Shown here piece by piece: positions 7,508 to 14,258 of a stretch of 17,593 bases of DNA. This stretch comes from an uncultured Planctomycetaceae bacterium. GTDB lineage: Bacteria > Planctomycetota > Planctomycetia > Pirellulales > UBA1268. The stretch spans positions 1-17,593 of the forward strand of contig CAISKG010000452.1 of the NCBI GenBank assembly GCA_903885855.1. The letters are read 5' to 3'. The position numbers and the translations under genes were made by a program. Position 1 is the first letter of the stretch. Each line of letters starts with the position of its first letter. The notes below the pieces were generated by a model, which worked only from the letters and a program-made list of their open reading frames with translations, did no database searches and was not told the DNA's origin.

Positions 7508-7567
7508 CAATTCCCCCGGCGGCGGCCAACGCCGGACCGCGCCTCCCGCGCCGCGACGGAGCCTCCG

Positions 7568-8164
7568 ATGGCCCAGCTCTACTTCTATTACTCCGCGATG
7601 AACGCGGGCAAGAGCACGACGCTCCTGCAGTCGGCCCACAACTACCGGGAGCGGGGGATGCGCACCCTGCTCTTCACGCCGGCCATCGACGACCGCAGCG
7701 GCTCCCCGCGAATCCACTCGCGCATCGGCCTCTCCGCCGAGGCCACCCCCTTCGACGCCGCCTACGACTTCCACGCCGCCGTGAGCGCGGCGCTGGTGGC
7801 GGGGCCGGTGCACTGCGTGCTCGTCGACGAGGCGCAGTTCCTCGCCCCCCTGCAGGTGCTCCAGCTGACGCAGGTCTGCGACCGGCTGGGGGTGCCGGTG
7901 CTCTGCTACGGGATCCGCACCGACTTCCGGGGCGAGCCCTTCGCGGGGAGCACGTACCTCCTCGCCTGGGCCGACAACATCATCGAGATCAAGACCATCT
8001 GCCGCAGCGGCAAGAAGGCCACGATGAACGCCCGGCTCGACGCCGAGGGCCGGCGCGTCACCGAGGGGGCCCAGATCGACATCGGCCACCACTACGAGGC
8101 CCTCAGCCGCAAGGAGTTTCGCCTCGACGAGGTGTCGCCGGTCGCGCGCCGGCCGGCGCCGTGA
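7568..8164 (+). CDS. tdk: Thymidine kinase, type II (TK1-like)
   Basis: A 198-aa enzyme phosphorylating thymidine (and deoxyuridine) to the monophosphate in the salvage pathway. It shows the P-loop SAMNAGKST (9-17), VDEAQFL (86-92) with catalytic base E88, YGIRTDFRGEPF (114-125) and the substrate lasso region ending near 178. In the usual zinc subdomain only C145 remains: the TICRSG and EALSRKEF segments carry S147, S180 and E183 where zinc-binding relatives have Cys or His. The core is otherwise intact, so the enzyme is probably active with a metal-free lasso clamp. GGAG (7558-7561) lies 6 nt before the ATG. It sits 60 bp after the SMUG1 gene, probably in one transcript. Confidence 0.95.
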   Translation: MAQLYFYYSAMNAGKSTTLLQSAHNYRERGMRTLLFTPAIDDRSGSPRIHSRIGLSAEATPFDAAYDFHAAVSAALVAGPVHCVLVDEAQFLAPLQVLQLTQVCDRLGVPVLCYGIRTDFRGEPFAGSTYLLAWADNIIEIKTICRSGKKATMNARLDAEGRRVTEGAQIDIGHHYEALSRKEFRLDEVSPVARRPAP

Positions 8165-8171
8165 CCGCCGG

Positions 8172-8292
8172 ACGGGGCGGCGGCAAACATCCCGAAAAAA
8201 AACCCTTTTTCAGCGGCGCCCCACGTGGCACGGGCGCGCCGGCCGGCACGCGGCCGGTGGGGTCATGGATGACTTCTTCCCTGGGCGGCTAG
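8172..8292. repeat. Degenerate third copy of the structured repeat
   Basis: Between thymidine kinase and the next methyltransferase lies a diverged relative of the tandem repeat at 10-254. Shared pieces in the same order are gcggcggca, a cccgaaaa...cccttttt(c) block (8191-8211), cacgtgg (8222-8228), ggtcatggatgactt (8261-8275, identical over 15 bases to copy A) followed by cttcc, and a final gctag (8288-8292). A GC insertion with its own 6-bp stem (ccggcc 8239-8244, ggccgg 8252-8257) interrupts it. The gaaaaa/tttttc stem (8194-8211) might help end the thymidine kinase transcript. Confidence 0.7.
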
Positions 8293-8356
8293 GATCGCGG
8301 GGGTGGATGCCGTCACGGAAGGACGGGGATCCCCTCCCGCGCGGGCCGCGACTGCC

Positions 8357-9040
8357 ATGGACGAAAACGCCTACCGAGAGACGGTCTTCCTGTCGTGGGT
8401 GGCCGACGGCACGATCCGCCTGGACGACGTGCCGGAGTGGGCCCGGCACCAGGCGATGCAATTCGACTTCCTCCTCCGCCGCGGCCTCGCGCCGACGGCA
8501 CGCGTGCTCGACATGGGCTGCGGCCCGCTGCGGCTGGGCTCGCGCCTCATCCCCCACCTCACCGAGGGCTGGTACTACGGCCAGGACATCAACCCCCGCA
8601 CCCTGGCCCTCGGCCGGCAGGTGCTCGAGCGCCTCGGCGTGGCCGCCGACCGCTGCACGCTGTTGTGCAGCGACGACTTCAGCCTCGACGGCGTCGACGA
8701 CCACAGCATCGACGTCGCCTTCTCCAACTCGCTCTTCAGCCATCTCGGCGCGGAATCGGTCCGCCGCTGCCTGGAGTCGGTGGCGGGGAAGCTCCGCCCC
8801 GGCGGCGTGTACTACTCCACCTTCTTCGCGATCCCCGAGGACCACGACTGGCGGCAGCCCTTCCCGCGCGACAAGTGGGGGCGGCAGTTCGCCACGCGCC
8901 CCGACCACGATCCCTTCCACTACGGCGTGCCGATGATGGAGGAGCTCGCCCGGGCGGCGGGCTACGCGCTCGCGATCGATCCCGACTTCGGCCACCCGAC
9001 ACAGACGATGGGGGTGTTCCGCAGGCTCGCCCACGCCTGA
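8357..9040 (+). CDS. Class I SAM-dependent methyltransferase, substrate unknown
   Basis: A 227-aa methyltransferase with a complete Rossmann core: motif I LDMGCGPLRLG (51-61), acidic residue after strand 2 (GQDINP, D77), CSDDFSL (104-110), the post-I/IV segment IDVAFSNSLFSHL (118-130) and KLRPGGVYYSTFF (145-157). It resembles stand-alone small-molecule or lipid methyltransferases of the Methyltransf_25/11 type; nothing points to a substrate. I chose ATG 8357 because homology-like sequence begins right there. A GTG at 8303, with AGGAT 8 nt upstream, would add 18 residues and would place the start directly after the repeat, so that start is not excluded. It converges on the 51-aa gene with a 31-bp gap. 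Confidence 0.85.
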   Translation: MDENAYRETVFLSWVADGTIRLDDVPEWARHQAMQFDFLLRRGLAPTARVLDMGCGPLRLGSRLIPHLTEGWYYGQDINPRTLALGRQVLERLGVAADRCTLLCSDDFSLDGVDDHSIDVAFSNSLFSHLGAESVRRCLESVAGKLRPGGVYYSTFFAIPEDHDWRQPFPRDKWGRQFATRPDHDPFHYGVPMMEELARAAGYALAIDPDFGHPTQTMGVFRRLAHA

Positions 9041-9071
9041 GCGCCCGCGGGCCCACGATCGCCCCGGCGGG

Positions 9072-9227
9072 TCACCCGCGGTCCATGTCGGGGGTGTGCA
9101 GTTCGGTGCCGTGCAGGTGCTCGGCCTCCGCGGCGGGCTCGGAGAGCACCTTCCACACGCACCACGCGAAGAGCGCCGTCACGGTGCCCACCGACAGGAT
9201 CATCACCGCCAGGCCGGCTGGTTGCAT
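9072..9227 (-). CDS. MetS-like small subunit next to an NSS transporter (51 aa)
   Basis: A short gene encoding 51 residues beginning MQPAGLAVMILSVGTVTALF. One membrane segment (about 5-25, running into AWCVWKV) is followed by an acidic and His-containing cytoplasmic tail ending HTPDMDRG. Its ATG lies 3 bp after the stop of the NSS symporter, and a purine-rich GGGCGGGTGA just upstream overlaps the symporter's last codons, suggesting coupled translation. Tiny one-TM proteins in this position are known beside bacterial NSS transporters (MetS with MetP of Corynebacterium, needed for methionine uptake). Function as a partner subunit is inferred from position, size and topology, not from strong sequence identity. 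Confidence 0.75.
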   Translation of the reverse strand: MQPAGLAVMILSVGTVTALFAWCVWKVLSEPAAEAEHLHGTELHTPDMDRG

Positions 9228-9230
9228 GGC

Positions 9231-10964
9231 TCACCCGCCCTCGGAATGCACGTCGTCGCGGTAGCGCCGCGAGCCGCCGATCGTGGCCGCCAGCCCGAGC
9301 GACACCACCGCCACCAGCCCCACGCTCATCCACGCCACGGGATCGCCGTCGACGAACAGCGCCCGCGTGTAGGGACTGCCGCGCGAGGCGCCGCCGGCCG
9401 GATCCCAACCGAACACGTTCCGGGCCACCCAGAGCGTGAAGATCGCCAGGAGGAACGCCGGGCACACCCAGAGGAACACCGGCTTGAACCACCCTGGCAG
9501 GCGGAGGGCGGCGCCCGCGTGCAGCTCCTTCCAGCCGCGCTCGATGCCGAACACCCAGCCGAAGAGGATGATCTGCACCGTGGCCAGCACGAAGATCAGG
9601 AACGTGCCCACCCAGAAGTCGAGCGTGTCGAGGGCCTTGAGATCCTTGCTGAACCAGGCCACGAAGCCGGTGCCCAGCGCCCCGAGCGTGCCGAGCAGGC
9701 CGACGGAGCCCTTGCGACTGATCCCCAGCGACTCCTCCAACAGCGCGATCCCGGGCTGGAGCATCGAGAGCGAGCTGGTGATCGCGGCCAGGAACAGCAC
9801 GAAGAAGAAGGCGGCGCCGCACAGGCTGCCCAGCGGCATCTCGCTGAACACCAGCGGCAGGACGTTGAACCCGAGGCCGAAGGTGCCGGCGCCGGCGACA
9901 CCGGCCACGCCGAGGAAGGCGACCGCCGCCGGGAGGGTGATCAGGCCACCGAGGGCCACCTCGCAGAACTCGTTGGTGGCGCTGGCGGTGAGGCCGGAGA
10001 GCACGAGGTCGTCGCGCGGCCCCATGTAGCTGGCGTAGACGAGAATCACCCCGAAGCCCACCGAGAGCGAAAAGAAGATCTGCCCGGCGGCGGCGAGCCA
10101 CAGATCGGGGTCGGCGAGCTGCTCGAGCACCGTCCGCTCCACCACCCGCGCCCCGGGCGTCGCGGCCGCGATCGTCCGGGCGCGCTCGCGCTGCCGCCCC
10201 CGATCGGCGTCCACCACCTCCTCGAGCACCTTCCCGTCGCCCCCCACCACGACCGTCTTGCCCGGATTCCACATGTAGCCCAGGCCGGTGGAGACGTTGC
10301 GGTCGGGCCGGGCCGGATCGGGGGTGCCGAGGGTGAGGACGCGCGCCAGGACGAGGATCGCGAGCACCACGAGCACCGGCATCCCCACGCGGCAGGCCAT
10401 CTCGATGCCCTTGGAGATCCCCCGGTAGATGAAGACGAGGTTCAGCAGGAACACGATCACGAGCCAGGGGAGCAGCGCGTCGAGGCTCGGCCGCAGCGCC
10501 GCCCCGTCGGCCCCCACGCCGACGAACGAGGCGAAGTAATCCTGCGAGGCCTTCACGTCGGCGAAGCGCAGCGCGGGATCGAGGATGGCGCGCAGGAAGC
10601 GGACGGTGTAGCCGAGCGTCCAGGCCTCGATCACCACGTAATACATGAAGATGACGAGCGGGATCATGGCCCCCAGGACCCCGAGATACTTGCTGCCGCG
10701 CCAGCGCATGAGGCAGTGGTAGACGCCGGCGGCGGAATTGAAGCCGCGCTGCCCGGCGTAGCGGCCCATCGCCCACTCGGCCCAGCCGATCGGCAGGCCG
10801 ATGACGATGAAGGAGATCGCGTAGGCGATCATGAACGCGCCGCCGCCGAACTGGGCGACCTGCCCCGGGAAGCGGATGAAATTGCCGAGACCGACGGCGC
10901 TCCCCGCCACGGCGAGGATGACGCCGATCCGGGAGCCCCAGCCGTCGCGAGCGTTGCCTGCCAT
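9231..10964 (-). CDS. NSS (SNF) family sodium-dependent amino-acid symporter, LeuT type
   Basis: A 577-aa, about 12-TM Na+-coupled symporter. TM1 carries GSAVGLGNFIRFPGQVAQFG (21-40); N28 and the unwound GLGN segment match the LeuT sodium and substrate sites, while LeuT Asn21 is Ser22 here. TM3 has YYVVIEAWTLGY (108-119), TM6 GQIFFSLSVGFG (294-305) and TM8 TSSLSMLQP (396-404). Between TM5 (GYMWNP, 229-234) and TM6 about 45 extra residues (235-283), highly charged, enlarge the extracellular loop EL3 relative to LeuT. I place the start at the ATG at 10964 (AGGA 9 nt upstream) because upstream codons are Arg-rich junk. It follows kynB by 96 bp and precedes the 51-aa partner. Tryptophan or kynurenine is a plausible substrate from context. 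Confidence 0.93.
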   Translation of the reverse strand: MAGNARDGWGSRIGVILAVAGSAVGLGNFIRFPGQVAQFGGGAFMIAYAISFIVIGLPIGWAEWAMGRYAGQRGFNSAAGVYHCLMRWRGSKYLGVLGAMIPLVIFMYYVVIEAWTLGYTVRFLRAILDPALRFADVKASQDYFASFVGVGADGAALRPSLDALLPWLVIVFLLNLVFIYRGISKGIEMACRVGMPVLVVLAILVLARVLTLGTPDPARPDRNVSTGLGYMWNPGKTVVVGGDGKVLEEVVDADRGRQRERARTIAAATPGARVVERTVLEQLADPDLWLAAAGQIFFSLSVGFGVILVYASYMGPRDDLVLSGLTASATNEFCEVALGGLITLPAAVAFLGVAGVAGAGTFGLGFNVLPLVFSEMPLGSLCGAAFFFVLFLAAITSSLSMLQPGIALLEESLGISRKGSVGLLGTLGALGTGFVAWFSKDLKALDTLDFWVGTFLIFVLATVQIILFGWVFGIERGWKELHAGAALRLPGWFKPVFLWVCPAFLLAIFTLWVARNVFGWDPAGGASRGSPYTRALFVDGDPVAWMSVGLVAVVSLGLAATIGGSRRYRDDVHSEGG

Positions 10965-11060
10965 GAGAGGCGATCCTACCCGCCGCCGCCGCGGCGGGAA
11001 ACCGCCCCTCCCCGGCACTCGCCGATGCCAGCGCGAAGAGCGTCGGCGGCCGCCCCCGCG

Positions 11061-11696
11061 TCAGGCGAGCGGGCGGAGCACGGCCCGCACGGGGCTGGCG
11101 TCGCCCCCCTCGATCCGCAGCGGCAGGGCGATCAGTTCGTAGCGCCCCTCGGGCACCCCGTCGAGCACCACCCCCTCGATGATCGCCATGCCGCGGCGGA
11201 AGCAGGCGGCGTGGGCAAGGAGATCCTTGCTGTCGGCGGGATCCACGCTCGGCACGTCGATCACCACCAGGCGCACCCCCCGGTCGCCGAGCCAGTCGAC
11301 GAGCGCGGGATGCAGCGCGGAGAAGTCGGCGGACCAGCGGTCGGGGTCGGGGAAGGTGCCGGTGGCGATGACGATCCGCTCCGTGCCCTCCGGCAGGCGA
11401 CCGTCGAGATCGCCCACGGCCACCGGCCGGCCGCGCGCGGGGGCCACCCGGAGGAGATGGCACGGGCCGACGTAGAGATCGAGCGGCTGGCGGTCGATCG
11501 TCGCCCCCTCGCGGTGGTAGTGGGCCGGCGCGTCGGCATGGGCGCCGAGGTGGAGGGTGGCGGTCATGGCCGACAGCGAGATCCGATCGCCCCGCGCGAT
11601 GTCGAGCGCCGCCCGGCGGGAAAACGGCGTGTCGCCCGGAAACACGGCGACCCGGGGCGAGATGGGGGGCGAGATGTCGTACAGCCGGGCGGTCAT
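11061..11696 (-). CDS. kynB: Kynurenine formamidase (arylformamidase, cyclase family)
   Basis: A 211-aa metal-dependent hydrolase converting N-formyl-L-kynurenine to kynurenine and formate. The metal motif is HLGAHADAPAHY (49-60; H49, H53, D55, H59), in the GAHADAP form typical of KynB rather than the generic GTHxD of other cyclase-family enzymes. Also typical are YDISPPISP with VFPGDTPF near the N-terminus (6-26), DLYVGPCHLLRV (73-84), IDVPSVDPADSKDL (146-159) and the C-terminal LPLRIEGGDASPVRAVL (191-207). The ATG overlaps the kynU stop as ATGA, so the two are translationally coupled and the longer upstream reading frame is not real. The length matches the family. Confidence 0.95.
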   Translation of the reverse strand: MTARLYDISPPISPRVAVFPGDTPFSRRAALDIARGDRISLSAMTATLHLGAHADAPAHYHREGATIDRQPLDLYVGPCHLLRVAPARGRPVAVGDLDGRLPEGTERIVIATGTFPDPDRWSADFSALHPALVDWLGDRGVRLVVIDVPSVDPADSKDLLAHAACFRRGMAIIEGVVLDGVPEGRYELIALPLRIEGGDASPVRAVLRPLA

Positions 11697-13006
11697 CCGC
11701 GCTCGCCCCCGGGGCCCGCGGCGGACGGCTCGGCGGCCGGCTCGACGGCCGAGAGGACCTCGGCCGCGGCCCAGGCGTCGCGATACCCGTTGTAGAGCGG
11801 CGCGGGGGCGAGGCGGACGATGTTCGGCTCCCGGAAGTCGCACACCACGCCCCGCCGCCGGAACCGGGCGTGCCACTGCCGCGCGTCGTCGTCGAAGGCG
11901 AGGCTCAGCTGCGCGCCGTGCGTGCCGGGGGCCTCCGGCGTGATCACGCGGCAGCCGGCCGGCGCCCGGGCGGCGATCGCGGCGCGGAGATAGCCGGTGA
12001 GGGCCCGCGACCTGGCGGAGAGCGCCTCCATGCCGACCCGGTCGAAGATCTGCAGGCTCGCCAGCAGCGGCGCGAGGGCCATCACCGGGGGAGTCGAACA
12101 GACCCAGCCCTCCGCACCGGGCCGGGGCACGAACTCCGGCCGCATCGCGAACCGGCTCGCCACGTCCACCCCCCACCAGCCGGCGAGGCGCGGCAGGTCG
12201 GTGCGCTGGCCGTGGCGCTCGTGGACGAAGACCCCCCCGAGCGCCCCCGGACCCCCGTTCAAGTACTTGTAGGAGCACCAACAGGCGAAATCGACGTCCC
12301 AGTCGTGGAGCCTCGCCGGCAGGTTCCCGACCCAGTGGGCCAGATCCCACCCGGCCACGGCTCCCTGCGCGTGCGCGGCGGCGGTGATGGCCGGAATGTC
12401 GAAGGCCTGGCCGGTGGCGTAGTGCACGCCGCCGAGGAGCACCAGCGCCAGGCTCTCGCCCGCCGCGGCGATGCCCGCGAGCAGGTCGTCCGCTGCGATG
12501 AGCACCTCCCCGGGCCGCGGACCGATCTCGATGATCTCCCGGGCAGGATCGAGGCCGCGCGCCGCCACGTGGCTGCGGACCGCGTGCGTGTCGCTCGGGA
12601 ACGCGCCACGCTCCATCAGGATCCGCGTCCGGCGCCCGGCCGGCCGCCAGAAGGTCGTCAGCATCAGGTGGAGGTTGACCGTGAGGGTGTTCATCATCAC
12701 GACCTCACCGGGCAACGCCCCCACCAGCCGCGCGCCCGACTCGCGGAACTGCTCCTCGTAGCGCACCCATGGCCGCCGCGCGTGGAAGTGCCCCTCCACC
12801 GCGAGCCGGCCCCAGTCGTCGAGCTCCTCCTCGATCATCCGCCGCGCCGCCCGCGGCAGCGGGCCGAGCGAGTTGCCGCAGAGGTAGGTGACAGGCGCGC
12901 CGGCCGGACCGCGCGGCAGCTCGAACTCGTCGCGCAGCGCCGACAGCGGATCGGCGGCGTCGAGGCGCTCGGCCCGGTCGAGCGAGATGTCGAGCGACGG
13001 CTCCAT
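11693..13006 (-). CDS. kynU: Kynureninase (PLP-dependent)
   Basis: A 437-aa aspartate-aminotransferase-fold enzyme cleaving L-kynurenine to anthranilate and alanine. Motifs: YLCGNSLGPLP (41-51) at the cofactor-phosphate end, FPSDTHAV (136-143), GWDLAHWVGN (219-228) with D221 contacting the PLP ring nitrogen, and CSYKYLNGGPG (244-254) with Schiff-base lysine K247. The C-terminal domain has VCDFREPNIVRLAPAPLYNGY (its central part at 388-408) as expected. The last ~20 residues are an Ala/Pro/Gly tail. The ATG is 24 bp after the esterase stop and the gene overlaps kynB by 4 bp. No kynA is in the window, so the dioxygenase must be encoded elsewhere or upstream outside the window. Confidence 0.96.
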   Translation of the reverse strand: MEPSLDISLDRAERLDAADPLSALRDEFELPRGPAGAPVTYLCGNSLGPLPRAARRMIEEELDDWGRLAVEGHFHARRPWVRYEEQFRESGARLVGALPGEVVMMNTLTVNLHLMLTTFWRPAGRRTRILMERGAFPSDTHAVRSHVAARGLDPAREIIEIGPRPGEVLIAADDLLAGIAAAGESLALVLLGGVHYATGQAFDIPAITAAAHAQGAVAGWDLAHWVGNLPARLHDWDVDFACWCSYKYLNGGPGALGGVFVHERHGQRTDLPRLAGWWGVDVASRFAMRPEFVPRPGAEGWVCSTPPVMALAPLLASLQIFDRVGMEALSARSRALTGYLRAAIAARAPAGCRVITPEAPGTHGAQLSLAFDDDARQWHARFRRRGVVCDFREPNIVRLAPAPLYNGYRDAWAAAEVLSAVEPAAEPSAAGPGGERG

Positions 13007-13030
13007 GCGTGGCTCTCGGACCGGAAGGCG

Positions 13031-14092
13031 TCAGGGCCGGGGCATCATACGCGAGCCCCGCCCCCCCGCAGCGCCGCGGTCGGCCGGGGGATCCACCGCT
13101 CCGTCCGCGGCGCCGTCGCCGGGGGCTGCGGCCGCCGGGGAGCCGAGCGCCCGGCGGTAGAAGTCGGGGTCGGTGGCCGAGAGCGCCGTCAGCACGGCCC
13201 GGGCGTCGTGGCCGGCGTCGGGCACCTCGTGGTAGGCGTGCGCGATCCCCACCTCGAGGAGGCGCTCGTGGAAGGCCTGGTTCAGCCCGCGCGTGTCGTC
13301 GCGCGTGCCGACCGCCTGGCGGATCACCGTGCCCCGTTCGCCGAGCGCCTTGGCCGCCGTCCCGGCGAGCGTCACGGGGCTGATCTCGCGGAAGTAGTCG
13401 ATCTCGCCGCCGCAGACCTCGCGGAGGATGAAGTCGCGCAGGCGCGGGTTGCGCCGGGCGCGCGGGCCGTCGAGATCGAGGTCGAGCGGCCCCCCGGCGA
13501 GGATCGAGATCCCGGCGAAGCGATCGGGATGGGCGAAGCCCAGGCGGGCGGCGCCGTAGCCCCCCATGCTGAAGCCCTCGAGGACGCGTCCCTCGCGCGC
13601 GGCCACGGTGCGGAACGACCGATCGATCTCCGGGATCAGTTCGCGGATGAACACCGTCTCCACCGGCGCGGCGCCCCCTTTCGAGTCGGCCCACAGCCGG
13701 CGTGGCAGGCCGTTGACGAAGACCACGAGCATCGGCGGCATCCGCCCCGCGCGCATGGCGGCGTCGAAGTGGGCGGTGAGGGGGCGGATCCCGTCGATGC
13801 CGCCGAGCGTGCCGTGGAGCCAGTAGAGCACCGGCAGGCGCGCGGAAGGCTCGTCGTAGGCCGGCGGCGCGTAGACGTGGTAGCTCACCGGCCCGCCGGC
13901 GGCCTCGCTCTCGAAGGTGCGGAAGGCGACCCTGGGAACCCCCGCGTCCTCGGTCACCCAGGGCAGGCCGCGGTCGGCGCGATCGGGCTCGGGCTGCCGG
14001 GCCGCGGCCGGGGGCGGCGCCCCGAGCATCGCGAGCGCGAGCGCGAGGGCGGCAAGGGCGGGCCGGCGCGGCGGCAGGGATCGGGCTGGCAT
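13031..14092 (-). CDS. Exported alpha/beta-hydrolase, esterase D/putative esterase family
   Basis: A 353-aa protein with a Sec signal peptide (basic MPARSLPPRRP, hydrophobic ALAALALALAML, cleavage near AAARQ at 29-33). The hydrolase core has the oxyanion segment YWLHGTLGG (90-98), nucleophile elbow GFSMGGYG (173-180, S175), probable acid in GTRDDT (D265 or D266) and catalytic His in PDAGHD (H295). The layout fits the PF00756-type esterases (esterase D, acetylxylan or feruloyl esterases); the substrate is unknown. The C-terminal ~40 residues are Ala/Gly/Asp/Pro-rich. GAGGA lies about 7 nt before the chosen ATG. The frame stays open upstream to 14287 with a second hydrophobic stretch, see findings. 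Confidence 0.88.
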   Translation of the reverse strand: MPARSLPPRRPALAALALALAMLGAPPPAAARQPEPDRADRGLPWVTEDAGVPRVAFRTFESEAAGGPVSYHVYAPPAYDEPSARLPVLYWLHGTLGGIDGIRPLTAHFDAAMRAGRMPPMLVVFVNGLPRRLWADSKGGAAPVETVFIRELIPEIDRSFRTVAAREGRVLEGFSMGGYGAARLGFAHPDRFAGISILAGGPLDLDLDGPRARRNPRLRDFILREVCGGEIDYFREISPVTLAGTAAKALGERGTVIRQAVGTRDDTRGLNQAFHERLLEVGIAHAYHEVPDAGHDARAVLTALSATDPDFYRRALGSPAAAAPGDGAADGAVDPPADRGAAGGRGSRMMPRP

Positions 14093-14258
14093 CGGAGGAT
14101 CCTCGAGGGGCCCGGGGGCGGACGTGGGCGGCGGGCACGGAGCATTCGAACACGGCGTCGGAGCGTCGGCCATGTCGGTACGGCCCGCCATGGGAATGGA
14201 CACTGCGACGATGCCCACGGCAGCGGCCAGGAGCGCGACGGGGCGGGCGGATGGGGAT

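Noticed and set aside
8962..11463. An 833-codon minus-strand open frame
   Set aside because: It is a shifted frame over the NSS symporter, and the real frame has all transporter motifs; this one is Arg/Pro/Gly low-complexity.
11697..12350. Fusion of kynB with ~218 upstream residues in the same open frame
   Set aside because: The upstream part lies antiphase over kynU, while an ATG overlapping the kynU stop as ATGA starts exactly at the family's N-terminal motif.
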